From positions 1-64,000 of the forward strand of contig CAJUSD010000005.1 of NCBI GenBank assembly GCA_910589145.1: a stretch of DNA of 64,000 bases. Direction: 5' to 3'. The notes under the pieces were generated by a model. It was not told the origin of the DNA. It did no database searches and saw only the letters and a program-made list of their open reading frames with translations. Within the stretch, counting starts at the first letter, position 1, and each line of letters begins with the position of its first letter. Both the position numbers and the translations under genes were made by a program. Positions 9,005 through 17,056 of the stretch are shown here, piece by piece. This stretch comes from an uncultured Oscillospiraceae bacterium (GTDB lineage Bacteria; Bacillota; Clostridia; Oscillospirales; Ruminococcaceae).

Positions 9005-9579
9005 TGTTTATGAAATCTGACTCTACTTTGCCAAACGGCTATAATGTATCCTACATCATTGACCTAAAAAAGATAATCGCCTTTCCCTTGTCGTCAACTT
9101 TATAGCGGTGGGAATCTGTTCTGTATAGTATATTATTGGATTCCAGATCACGCCATTGGCAGGGGCTTCCAGTTTGGGAGTAGATCAAATTTCTGTTTCT
9201 TTCCTTTTAACTGGACTTGTTCTTTATTATATCTGCCACGAATGTATACACGCCCTTGTTATGGGGGTATTTTGCCGCAAACTGTTTCCTCGTTTTCGTT
9301 CTTATGGGATATTTGCATATGCCGGAAGCCAAGCGTTTTTTGACAAATCCGCCTATTTCATTTGCGCCTATTTTACTGATAGGCGCAATTTTAAGCGAAA
9401 TTTTAATTTGGGCAGGGACAGAATTATTTTGATCTGCATATTTGCTTCAGATTGTTAATCCGGCAAGTTCATCAGGAGATTTGTTTCTTGCCTGGAAACT
9501 TCATAAAATGCCGGTTGATACCTTAATTCAGGATATAGGTATAACAAAGACCTTTTATACTGCACAGATAAGGCAATAA
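9004..9579 (+). pseudogene. decayed DUF3267 (zinc-metalloprotease-like membrane) gene
   Basis: Pieces of one protein are readable in different frames. The start reads LPNGYNVSYIIDLKK, then a stop after about 33 codons. A second frame gives a membrane segment with HECIHALVMG (HExxH-type site) and YAGSQAFFDKSAYF, and a third gives a segment from about 9455 with GDLFLAWKLHKMPVDTLIQD and ends at 9579. These match the order expected in DUF3267 proteins, so at least two frameshifts or small deletions have broken the gene. Its ATG overlaps the stop of the upstream Nudix gene. Confidence 0.75.
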
Positions 9580-9591
9580 ATAAAGGAGCAG

Positions 9592-10119
9592 TTACTTCTG
9601 ATAAAACTCCTCTTTGGTTATGGAAAAAACAAGGTGCGGCATATCTACACCCCGATAATGTTTTAAAAAGGTAAACCCTGGTTTCATGCCATTATGTAAA
9701 GCTACTTTTTGGGATGCCAAATTGTTATCCCGGATGATGCTGTATACTCTATCAGCTCCCATTTGTCGAAAGGCATAGTCCATACATCCTTTTGCAGCTT
9801 CCGAAGCATAGCCTTTATGCCAAAAACGGTATTTTAACAAATAACCAACTTCTAACACCCTTTGGCCTGCCGCATCCTGCCAGGTCAAACCGACCTGGCC
9901 CACCATTTGATTATTTTCCCGGTCAACTGCAGCCCAAAGTCCTATCTTATCCTCACGGTATCGGGTAAACTGTTTTTCCAGCCAATCCTGAACCTCCCGG
10001 TTAGTAAACGCTCCTTCATAAGCATACATAACACGGCTGTCCTGAAGAATTTCGCAGAGGTCTGGAAAATCCTCCTGGGCTAATTCCCTTAAAATAAGGC
10101 GTTCTGTTTTTAAAATCAT
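9592..10119 (-). CDS. GNAT acetyltransferase, RimJ/RimL type
   Basis: A 175-residue acetyltransferase beginning MILKTERLILRELAQEDF, the classic N-terminus of RimJ/RimL-like GNATs that modify protein N-termini, antibiotics or other amines. The acetyl-CoA site is VLEVGYLLKYRFWHKGYASE followed by an ASQKVALHNGM motif. The gene has its own strong promoter (10207-10235), but a 16-bp terminator hairpin with a T-run lies in the leader between promoter and start codon. The ribosome binding site is AAGGGGGT. The layout suggests conditional expression by attenuation. Confidence 0.88.
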   Translation of the reverse strand: MILKTERLILRELAQEDFPDLCEILQDSRVMYAYEGAFTNREVQDWLEKQFTRYREDKIGLWAAVDRENNQMVGQVGLTWQDAAGQRVLEVGYLLKYRFWHKGYASEAAKGCMDYAFRQMGADRVYSIIRDNNLASQKVALHNGMKPGFTFLKHYRGVDMPHLVFSITKEEFYQK

Positions 10120-10148
10120 CTAATCAAATACCCCCTTATCCAAAAAAG

Positions 10149-10182
10149 GCCACACCTTTCCGAATTTTCGGAAAAGCGTGGC
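10149..10182 (-). terminator. leader terminator (attenuator candidate) of the GNAT gene
   Basis: On the minus strand a near-perfect 14- to 16-bp hairpin (arms GCCACGCTTTTCCG and CGGAAAGGTGTGGC) is followed by CTTTTTTGG. It sits 17 bp downstream of the likely transcription start and 30 bp before the start codon, so it would stop most transcripts unless antagonised. Confidence 0.75.
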
Positions 10183-10206
10183 TTAAATTTATCAACGATT
10201 GTTAAA

Positions 10207-10235
10207 AGTATACACAATACCAGATTACTTGTCAA
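10207..10235 (-). promoter_or_regulatory. promoter of the GNAT gene
   Basis: TTGACA (10230-10235), 17-bp spacer, TATACT (10207-10212) on the minus strand. The predicted transcript starts near 10199 and runs directly into the leader hairpin. Confidence 0.75.
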
Positions 10236-10454
10236 TCCCTTTTTTACATGAACAATGGATTCGATGAAAAAACTCTCTTTAAATAAAGGCTTTATCTTTA
10301 TGGAACATCATCTCAGCAGCCGTTGGCTGTTCATTAGCTATAGGAGATAACTTGCAGATTCTGCTGCAAACCCGCTGGATTCCCCCCTTTAATCCGCTCC
10401 AACTTGTACCCGTCGAAAGCCGTAACCAAAAATTTGTTTTATCGAACCCTCACG
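10236..10454. other. non-coding interval
   Basis: About 220 bp between the GH28 stop and the GNAT promoter. No reading frame, tRNA or clear hairpin was found. It contains the end of the GH28 transcription unit. Confidence 0.4.
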
Positions 10455-11708
10455 TTATCTTATCTCCACATTTTCTACCACAATGTTTTTAACAGCGTCA
10501 TAACAGGTTTCCTTATTTTCTGCTTTAATCTTTAACCCTTCAAAGGTAAAATCCGACAACTTATATTGTTTATCATTCGGCTTTACATTAAAATAGGTTC
10601 CACATTCGCAAACACACTTCCGCATGACAATATGGTCTGCATAAGAAAGGGGAATATCTTGACGATCCTTTAAGTCATAGAATTGCGTCCAAGGGTTAAT
10701 GTTAATAAAATTCTGTACTTTTCCTTCTATCTGTTCTATTGTAATATACTCATAATGCTGCGGAGTATCAGGCCGCATTTTCAGCCAGAGCAGGTTATTC
10801 CCTGCCAAAACCTTGATTCTTCTCATTATAATATTTCTGTTATGTACTGATTCAGAACCACAGGTAAGGCAGCCATGGCAGAATCCATAGACACAGTCCT
10901 CTATTAGAATCCGCTCATTAGAGCCATTTTCTGGGGCACTGTCTGCCCAAGGACCCTTTCCGCCCTTTAAAACAACGGAATCATCATTGACCTCTAAATA
11001 ACATCCTTTTACTAAAATGTCAGTACATACATCAATATCTATAGCGTCTGTACTGGGGGCTTTTACCGGAGCAGCCGGGGAGAAAATGCGGCAGTTAATA
11101 TATTTAACGTGTCTGCACTGATACAGATGGGTCGTCCAAAAATGTGCATTTTGCAAATTCAGATCTGCAATCAGAACATTTTGGCTGTTTGAGATGTAAA
11201 CCAGACGGGGCCTCTGTTCATCTTTGTTGGTACATTTGGGATTCCAAGTCCTGCGGAGCCAGAAAGCTTTCCAAGAGCGAAGGCCATTGCCGTCAATTGT
11301 GCCTGGGCCGCACATAGTAAAGCCGTCCAATCCATCCACATTAATCAATGCCGCGAAATAAGGACAGTTCTCGCCTTCTATGCGGGTATCCAAAATATCA
11401 TAGTCAGAGATGTTGTCGCTGCCCTTCAGCGTTCCGCCCTCTGCTATATAAAGTTGTACCCCCTGCTTAAAATACAAGGAACCTGTCATATAAGTGCCGG
11501 ATGGAACTACAATAACGCCCCCTCCATCCGCCGCAGCCTGGTCGATTAGATGTTGGATTTCTTTTGTATGAATCTTTCCATCATCAAAGATTCCATATTC
11601 TGTCAATTTATATTGTCTGCCAAGTTCAGACAGTTTTGGAGTTTCTGTTTCATAAAACCAATTGTCAATCTGCGTTCCATCTGGGAAAAATTCTGTTCTC
11701 TCTTTCAT
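10455..11708 (-). CDS. glycoside hydrolase family 28 (polygalacturonase-like)
   Basis: A 417-residue right-handed beta-helix enzyme of family GH28, which hydrolyses galacturonan or rhamnogalacturonan. The acidic motifs are STDAIDID (counterpart of NTDG), NDDSVVLK (DD motif) and CHGCLTCGSE (counterpart of GHG), and a late MRRIKV segment holds the conserved Arg-Ile-Lys. There is no signal peptide, so it probably acts on imported oligosaccharides in the cytoplasm. The substitutions around the canonical motifs argue for a non-polygalacturonase specificity. The ATG follows TAGGAGG. Confidence 0.88.
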   Translation of the reverse strand: MKERTEFFPDGTQIDNWFYETETPKLSELGRQYKLTEYGIFDDGKIHTKEIQHLIDQAAADGGGVIVVPSGTYMTGSLYFKQGVQLYIAEGGTLKGSDNISDYDILDTRIEGENCPYFAALINVDGLDGFTMCGPGTIDGNGLRSWKAFWLRRTWNPKCTNKDEQRPRLVYISNSQNVLIADLNLQNAHFWTTHLYQCRHVKYINCRIFSPAAPVKAPSTDAIDIDVCTDILVKGCYLEVNDDSVVLKGGKGPWADSAPENGSNERILIEDCVYGFCHGCLTCGSESVHNRNIIMRRIKVLAGNNLLWLKMRPDTPQHYEYITIEQIEGKVQNFININPWTQFYDLKDRQDIPLSYADHIVMRKCVCECGTYFNVKPNDKQYKLSDFTFEGLKIKAENKETCYDAVKNIVVENVEIR

Positions 11709-11765
11709 GATAAACCTCCTATTTATAAATATAAAGACGGCCCTTTTATAACGTTCAAAAGAAAA

Positions 11766-11803
11766 GGTTCAGAAAATTGGTTTACTAAGCCACTTTCTGA
11801 ACC
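11766..11803 (-). terminator. terminator of the tRNA-Gly transcript
   Basis: A 10-bp stem (GGTTCAGAAA/TTTCTGAACC) followed on the minus strand by TTTTCTTTT, just after the tRNA. It separates the tRNA from the GH28 gene. Confidence 0.7.
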
Positions 11804-11810
11804 TTGTGTT

Positions 11811-11884
11811 TGGAGCGGATAACGGGAATCGAACCCGTAACCTCAGCTTGGGAAGCTGATGTTTTACCACTAAACTACACCCGC
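11811..11884 (-). tRNA. tRNA-Gly (CCC)
   Basis: A 74-nt cloverleaf on the minus strand: acceptor GCGGGTG pairs with TATCCGC (two G-U pairs), anticodon stem TCAGC/GCTGA encloses TTCCCAA giving anticodon CCC, and the T arm holds GGTTCGATTCC. The 3' TCCA, including CCA, is encoded. It has its own promoter and terminator. Confidence 0.93.
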
Positions 11885-11909
11885 ATAAATATTTCAGTCA
11901 ACAAAAAAT

Positions 11910-11938
11910 ATTATACTGATTCTTCATATAAAAGTCAA
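11910..11938 (-). promoter_or_regulatory. promoter of tRNA-Gly
   Basis: TTGACT (11933-11938), 17-bp spacer, TATAAT (11910-11915) on the minus strand, 26 bp upstream of the tRNA. Confidence 0.75.
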
Positions 11939-11982
11939 GCCCTAAACCCCAAAAAAGAGAAATATTTTCCGAACCATATCCC

Positions 11983-12028
11983 TATATAGACGGATATAAT
12001 CTTTTAACAAGACAATATCCGTCTATAT
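11983..12028. terminator. perfect 15-bp inverted repeat downstream of aroD
   Basis: The arms TATATAGACGGATAT (11983-11997) and its exact complement (12014-12028) are separated by 16 bp, 20 bp after the aroD stop. Neither side has a strong T-run, so terminator function is likely but not certain. Confidence 0.55.
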
Positions 12029-12047
12029 AAAGGTATAAATATCCTAT

Positions 12048-12857
12048 TCAAAGTTTCAAAACATCCAGAATTTGTCTCATATGAGCAACACTGATCTGAC
12101 CAGGAGCAGAGTTCTGTTCCATAGAAGCAAACGTAATTGCAGAGCCGGAGAATTCCCCACACACCCTGGTTACAATTCCCATATTCGACATTGCAATTGT
12201 AACAATAGGGCATGGGGTACGTTTATACATTTCAATAGAAGCAGACAAAAGTTTCAGTGTATCCCGTGGTTCCTGAGGCATAACGGCAATTTTCAAGATA
12301 TCCGCCCCCAAAACTTCCATACGTGTTAACCTGGAAACCATTTCCTGAACAGAGGGGGTTCCATGGAAATCATGATTGGAGGCAATTACTTTAACATTGT
12401 TTTGATGGGCAAAATCTATTGCCTTGCGTAAAATATTGTCCCCTGTAGAAAGTTCCAGGTCAATTATATCAATACATCCGCTAAGAATCATTTGATTGAT
12501 TAGCATTAGATACTCGTCTTTGTTGAGTGTTTGTTTGCCGCCCTCCTTTTGAGAACGGAAAGTAAAAATCAAAGGAATATCAGGCAAAATAGAACGGATA
12601 GAATGTACAGCAGGCAAACCAATCCCATCTGCAACACTGGGCATCCAGTCAGCACGCCATTCAACAATATCTATCTTTTTCCGTCCGCTGTCAGAATCTT
12701 CTAAAAGAGAAGCGATTTTATTAGCTTGGGCAGAAATTGCACCAATTGTATCTCCAACAATGGAAACGCAGATTTTAGGAGATCCTTCTCCAATAGAAAC
12801 TCCACGAACAATAACAGGCTGTGTGATAGCCTCGCTTATTTCCCTATTGTTTTCCAT
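12048..12857 (-). CDS. aroD: type I 3-dehydroquinate dehydratase
   Basis: A 269-residue class I dehydroquinase, third enzyme of the shikimate pathway. The Schiff-base lysine lies in DILKIAVMPQ, the catalytic histidine in SNHDFHGTPS, and substrate-binding segments EWRADW and TFRSQKEGG are present. I place the start at 12857 (MENNREIS), 7 bp after ATGGAGG; this overlaps the upstream panE-like gene by 14 bp, so the two are translationally coupled. No other shikimate gene is nearby. Confidence 0.93.
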   Translation of the reverse strand: MENNREISEAITQPVIVRGVSIGEGSPKICVSIVGDTIGAISAQANKIASLLEDSDSGRKKIDIVEWRADWMPSVADGIGLPAVHSIRSILPDIPLIFTFRSQKEGGKQTLNKDEYLMLINQMILSGCIDIIDLELSTGDNILRKAIDFAHQNNVKVIASNHDFHGTPSVQEMVSRLTRMEVLGADILKIAVMPQEPRDTLKLLSASIEMYKRTPCPIVTIAMSNMGIVTRVCGEFSGSAITFASMEQNSAPGQISVAHMRQILDVLKL

Positions 12858-13770
12858 AGTTAGCCTCCATTGCAGAAATTTTTTCAAAGAGGAAATCATT
12901 TATAGGGGTATCCATACCAAATTCTTTCCCCAAGTTTCGGACAGTCCCTGCAAAGAGAGCCAGCTCTGTAGGACGGCAGGCTTCTGCATCCTGCCGCATA
13001 GAGGGCTTGCACTCCGGCCCCAAAGTAGCCAGCATATCCATCCAGTATTGGATATCCTTTTCTGTCAAATTGATTCCAGCGAGCAGGGAAAGCCTTCTCA
13101 CTTCATCCATAGCATACAGCATCATTTGGCGCGGTTCACCTTCTTTTTGAACTCCACCATAGTTGGTTTCAAACACTGTTGTAACTTGGTTAAGTCCAAC
13201 ATTAAACATAAATTTGCTCCATTGATGCCTCAAAATATCTGGTGAAAGTTCACATCCAATACCAGCCTTCACCAGCAAATCCTTTACTTGGAGTAACCGG
13301 GGAGAAATACTTTTATCCTTTTCCCCCAGTGCCAGGGAACCTACAGCATGGTATGTAAGGTGGGTTCCAAGCCTGGTTGCATCAGTATTTTGCGCTACCG
13401 CATAGAGAACCTTGTCCAGCCCATAGGCCCTACCTATAATTTCCTCGCTGGTAATTCCGTTAATAGCAGAAAGAACCACTGTATCCGGCCCTACATGACC
13501 TGAAGCATCCTTAATCGCCTGGGAAAGCCCTGTTGATTTTGTACAGATCATCAGCAGATCAGCAGGTGAAACCGGCATATCTGGGGGATAGTAATGAAAT
13601 TCGCATAATTCTCCATTGCAGTAAACACCCTCCTTCTGGTATTTCTGCATCCGCTGACTGTCAACTATTATCCTAAGGCCATTCTCTGGTAAAATATCCT
13701 TTAATTTATAGGCATAAAGGATTCCCAAAGCACCTAAACCAATTAAGGATACTGTTTTTATGTCATTCAT
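12844..13770 (-). CDS. ketopantoate reductase family (PanE/ApbA) protein
   Basis: A 308-residue NAD(P)-dependent reductase: Rossmann motif GLGALG at residues 11-16, a central ICTKSTGLSQAI segment typical of the family, and the catalytic-region HQWSKFMFNVGLNQ. Members reduce 2-oxo acids, classically ketopantoate for coenzyme A synthesis. Co-expression with aroD is suggested by the 14-bp overlap. No pantothenate gene lies nearby, so the true substrate may be a different 2-oxo acid. Confidence 0.82.
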   Translation of the reverse strand: MNDIKTVSLIGLGALGILYAYKLKDILPENGLRIIVDSQRMQKYQKEGVYCNGELCEFHYYPPDMPVSPADLLMICTKSTGLSQAIKDASGHVGPDTVVLSAINGITSEEIIGRAYGLDKVLYAVAQNTDATRLGTHLTYHAVGSLALGEKDKSISPRLLQVKDLLVKAGIGCELSPDILRHQWSKFMFNVGLNQVTTVFETNYGGVQKEGEPRQMMLYAMDEVRRLSLLAGINLTEKDIQYWMDMLATLGPECKPSMRQDAEACRPTELALFAGTVRNLGKEFGMDTPINDFLFEKISAMEANYGKQ

Positions 13771-13804
13771 AGCTGTCCCTCTCCTGTTCTCCTCTTTTTC
13801 AAAT

Positions 13805-13834
13805 CCTCCTCTGTTGAATATTCAATAGAGGAGG
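13805..13834. terminator. hairpin between the secreted repeat protein and panE-like genes
   Basis: A near-palindrome (CCTCCTCT ... AGAGGAGG with a TTGAATATTCAA core) just after the stop of the minus-strand gene at 13841. It lacks a clear T-run but is well placed as a terminator. Confidence 0.5.
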
Positions 13835-13840
13835 CAAAAG

Positions 13841-14290
13841 TCAGCAAGCTCCAGTTTTAGGATTAATGTCTTTCTTAGCCACTTCTGTTTGCGAATCTGT
13901 TTCATCTGGCAGTGATTCAGATGAAACAGATACTGAATCAGAGGATGCCAGCTCAAAAAAGACTTCCAAAGAAGCGTCTGCCTGAATATTTGAAATACGG
14001 TATCCAGAAACTGGACCAATACTTGTACCATTCACTTTCACATCAGAAACTATAAAACCCGCATTTGGCGTAATGGTATAAAAACGGGAGCTTCCCTCTT
14101 TCAAACGATTGGAACCATTAGGAAAGACGCTTCCGCCATCCCCACAGGAAACTGTCACCGTATAATAAGCAGTTTCCTTTGAAACAACCGATGATGAAGT
14201 CATACTCCCCATTTCCAGCGCTAAAGTTGGTGTAGCTGTAAAAGTCCATGCTACAGATAATATCAAAAGGAAAAATAATTTTTTCCTCAT
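13841..14290 (-). CDS. secreted protein with one bacterial repeat domain
   Basis: A 149-residue protein with a signal peptide (MRKK then a hydrophobic core, cleavage after TLA about residue 24). One repeat of the InlB-B/Listeria-Bacteroides type follows: YTVTVSCGDGGSVFPNGS, then FYTITPNAGFIVSDVKVNG and ISNIQADASLEVFFE. A Ser/Glu-rich linker leads to the end, INPKTGAC. NPKTG resembles a sortase signal, yet there is no membrane anchor after it, so the gene may be a truncated surface protein. Its role is unknown. Confidence 0.65.
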   Translation of the reverse strand: MRKKLFFLLILSVAWTFTATPTLALEMGSMTSSSVVSKETAYYTVTVSCGDGGSVFPNGSNRLKEGSSRFYTITPNAGFIVSDVKVNGTSIGPVSGYRISNIQADASLEVFFELASSDSVSVSSESLPDETDSQTEVAKKDINPKTGAC

Positions 14291-14540
14291 TTAAGGAATC
14301 CCTCTTTTCTAAAATATAATGTGAGTTTAATTAAAAAGGAAATCTTTGGGTATGAGTAAGACATAAAACCCACATTAATACACAGGCGCAATCAGCCATA
14401 TAATAACAATACTTATCTACTCTTAATTATAATTATTATAGAGATAATTTCAAAGTTCGTCAATAGTTTAAACCAACTGAAAAAATTAAATTTCATTTCT
14501 TCCACATAATTTATTCAAATATTCATAAAAACAAAATAAA
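14291..14540. other. AT-rich non-coding interval
   Basis: About 250 bp upstream of the secreted protein gene. It is very AT-rich and must contain that gene's promoter; no reading frame or RNA gene was recognised. Confidence 0.4.
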
Positions 14541-14573
14541 ACCGTATACGCTAAAAAATCTAACGTATACGGT
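14541..14573. terminator. perfect hairpin in the intergenic region
   Basis: A 10-bp stem ACCGTATACG/CGTATACGGT with a 13-nt loop. On the minus strand it is followed by TTTTATTTTG, so it can act as a second terminator behind the FliD-like gene. Confidence 0.5.
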
Positions 14574-14641
14574 CAAAACTCCATTGTTTCAACCCGCTTG
14601 AGGAAACTAGGGGCGAGACAAAATATTGAATCTGCATAAAA

Positions 14642-14680
14642 GGGGGCTGTTCAGACAGTGTACCCAGCCGAACAGCCCCC
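14642..14680 (-). terminator. terminator of the FliD-like gene
   Basis: An 11-bp GC-rich stem (GGGGGCTGTTC/GAACAGCCCCC) followed on the minus strand by TTTTATG, 47 bp after the stop codon. Confidence 0.7.
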
Positions 14681-14726
14681 ATACTTTATTGCCGCTGCAA
14701 AATTCGCAGGGAATCTGGAAAAAACT

Positions 14727-16076
14727 TTAGATATACATATTCATCATAGCACCAGATGTAAAGTAGTTGAACATATTGTAAGCACCAGCCTTAGAATAAG
14801 CACCCATGGGACTGTAGCTCCATTGGTTCATCATATTGAACTGAGTTAGGCGGTTAATAATATTCTGTGTTTCCTTCATATTATCGACCAGTTTAGCGGA
14901 CGAAGTATTTACGCCCGCCTGAGCACTACGCCGAATCCCCTCAGCAAATCCATAGTTGCCGCTGACAATTTCTTTTGTAAGAGAAGAATTCTTCTCCATT
15001 GCGTCAGTAAAAACATCCCTGTCAAATGTATATGTGCCATCGCTGTTAGCGGAAATCCCCACAAGGTTCATAGCTTTTTCTCCTGTGGGAAGCTGGGCCA
15101 TCCGACGCATCTGATAAAGAACGCCTGTTCCCCGATCCGCATTTTTATCCAGGAATTTGACAGTATCATTAAACGTATTTACCAGATTGTCAAGCTTATC
15201 TGCAATACCCTCCACATCTTCGCCGACTTTAACTGTAGAGGTACCAGCTTTTTTCAGGGTTGCTTCTATCTTATCCTCACCAATGGAAACTTTGTTGCTG
15301 GCTGAAGTATACTCTTTTCCCTCATCCAGTTTGTCGTTTGCATCCTTGGCTTTGACTGTATAGACTGCGTCCTGAGCCGCTTGTTTTGTTTGGTTCAATC
15401 CTGTCTTCTCAGCAAAGCTTCCGCTGATTGTAAATCCGTTTTCCTTGCCAGTTTCCGCTGATGTCAACGACAGCGATACCTTTCCGGCAGATTCCTGCAT
15501 TTCTGCAGTTACTCCCAGATCTAACCGATTGATTTCGTCTGCAATAGCACTGTACAGTTCCTTATTTGTTTTTACTGCCGTTGGGTCAATCTTAATTTCT
15601 GCCGTACCTTCCTTTGTGGCTAAGGTAAAGGAGCCTCCCTCTAACGGCGCACCCCTTCCCCATGTACTGTTGCTTTGGTTGGTTTGTGCTGCAGCTACCT
15701 GCTGCACCTCTACCTGGTACTCTGCCGGCGATGTAAGTTTACCTGTTGCCTGTACGCCTATAACATCTTTCGCTGTAGATGTGGCCGCCATTTGATCGGC
15801 TGCACCATTTACTTTGCTATCAGACAGGTCCTTAGCCGCCTGCTGTAAACGTGTCATACTTTGTTCATACCGCTTTAGGAACTCCTGTGAATCCTTCCGT
15901 AAAGAGGATGATACAGTGTTGTCTGTCCGCGGGACTGGTTTTACATTGGCGATAGCGTCCATCTTCTTAGAGAATACTTGGGCCAGCTTTACATTATTCA
16001 TGGCCGCCATGTTATACCAGTTTACGCTCCGCATGGGATTTAAACCAATTGAACTAATGTTCATTGCCATATACAT
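14727..16076 (-). CDS. FliD-like (flagellar cap-like) protein
   Basis: This 449-residue protein resembles flagellar hook-associated protein 2. After a coiled-coil-like N-terminus come a YQVEVQQVAAAQTNQS segment (FliD N domain), SFTLATKEGTAEIKIDPTAV, and a VSLSLTSAETGKENGFTIS stretch as in FliD proteins; the C-terminal half is helical and rich in Met, Asn and Tyr. I choose the ATG at 16076 (MYMAMNIS), 9 bp after GGAGG; a start 6 bp later is possible. Longer in-frame starts upstream lack a ribosome binding site. It sits beside cheW but no other flagellar gene is in the window. It may be a relative with a different surface role. Confidence 0.6.
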   Translation of the reverse strand: MYMAMNISSIGLNPMRSVNWYNMAAMNNVKLAQVFSKKMDAIANVKPVPRTDNTVSSSLRKDSQEFLKRYEQSMTRLQQAAKDLSDSKVNGAADQMAATSTAKDVIGVQATGKLTSPAEYQVEVQQVAAAQTNQSNSTWGRGAPLEGGSFTLATKEGTAEIKIDPTAVKTNKELYSAIADEINRLDLGVTAEMQESAGKVSLSLTSAETGKENGFTISGSFAEKTGLNQTKQAAQDAVYTVKAKDANDKLDEGKEYTSASNKVSIGEDKIEATLKKAGTSTVKVGEDVEGIADKLDNLVNTFNDTVKFLDKNADRGTGVLYQMRRMAQLPTGEKAMNLVGISANSDGTYTFDRDVFTDAMEKNSSLTKEIVSGNYGFAEGIRRSAQAGVNTSSAKLVDNMKETQNIINRLTQFNMMNQWSYSPMGAYSKAGAYNMFNYFTSGAMMNMYI

Positions 16077-16268
16077 TTCCCCCTTCCTCCAGGTTGTTAT
16101 ACGCGAAAGCCGTGCTGCGGCAGTAAAGCTTACACTCTGCTCTATGAAACAGTTTCCACTATTAAAATTTAGAATATTTTCCCTTCTAAAAACTATATCG
16201 GCAGAAACACCCAAAAATTAAGTTCTTTTATTCTTCTAAACCAATAATTTTTCATTTGCCTCTAACAA

Positions 16269-16769
16269 TCATGTCTTTGCTGCTGAAGTCAGTTTTTCAA
16301 GTTCCTCTTCTTTTAACAAACTGGAACAATCAAGTACCATTACAACCTTTTCATCCAATTTTGTAATCCCAGATAAATATTCGCTGACAGATACTCCGTC
16401 CATCTGTGGAGGAGGCGAAATATTTTCCGGCAGAATTTCCATTACTTCGTTTACAAGATCAACTGCAATTCCATAGAGTTTCTCCCTAACATCAATAATG
16501 ACAATACAAGTACGTTCGCTATATTCTACTTGGGGCTTACCCAAACGCATCCGAATGTCAAGGATCGGAACAATTGAACCTCTCAGGTTAATGATACCTT
16601 TCGCATAAGATGGATAATCTGGAATTTCTACAATTTTCTGCATCCTTATAATCTGCATTACATTTACAATCGAGACCCCAAACAGTTGGCCATCGGCCCA
16701 AAAAGTTAAATACTGATTTTTAAGAGCATTATCAGCATTGTTTGCTTTTGAACTTATCCATTCACTCAT
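16269..16769 (-). CDS. cheW: chemotaxis coupling protein CheW
   Basis: A 166-residue CheW-domain protein linking receptors to CheA. Typical segments are QYLTFWADGQLFGVSI near residue 20, then YAKGIINLRGSIVPILDIR and the LYGIAVDLVNEV region. The ATG follows TAGGAGGATCGAAC and a clear promoter. It is a stand-alone gene next to the FliD-like gene, apart from any main chemotaxis operon. Confidence 0.9.
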   Translation of the reverse strand: MSEWISSKANNADNALKNQYLTFWADGQLFGVSIVNVMQIIRMQKIVEIPDYPSYAKGIINLRGSIVPILDIRMRLGKPQVEYSERTCIVIIDVREKLYGIAVDLVNEVMEILPENISPPPQMDGVSVSEYLSGITKLDEKVVMVLDCSSLLKEEELEKLTSAAKT

Positions 16770-16854
16770 GTTCGATCCTCCTAAAACTTCATATCTAAGA
16801 AAGTAAATGATCGTAAACAGTATATTGAACCGCTATAAAGACTGAACTGTTATA

Positions 16855-16883
16855 AATATACCTTACTTTTCCCCTTTTGCCAA
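16855..16883 (-). promoter_or_regulatory. promoter of cheW
   Basis: TTGGCA (16878-16883), 17-bp spacer, TATATT (16855-16860) on the minus strand. It is a vegetative-type promoter; I found no sigma-D flagellar consensus. Confidence 0.6.
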
Positions 16884-17026
16884 TAGTTTTTTATAAATTC
16901 AGTTTTGTAAAGGCAAAATAACGTATGGGTACAATCGAATGCAAGTGCCGTCCAAGCCTTTTTAATCCGCTTTAGGCTGTACTCGCCTTAGCCTCTGCCT
17001 GCATATTTGCTTTTCCCAATAAAAAA

Positions 17027-17048
17027 GCCCTGTCAAAACTGACAGGGC
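17027..17048 (-). terminator. terminator of the M23 peptidase gene
   Basis: A 9-bp stem GCCCTGTCA/TGACAGGGC followed on the minus strand by TTTTTT, 9 bp after the stop codon. Confidence 0.85.
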
Positions 17049-17056
17049 AAATTTTA

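Noticed and set aside
12760..13245. A 161-codon plus-strand frame across aroD/panE
   Set aside because: Antisense to two well-supported genes and without any domain.
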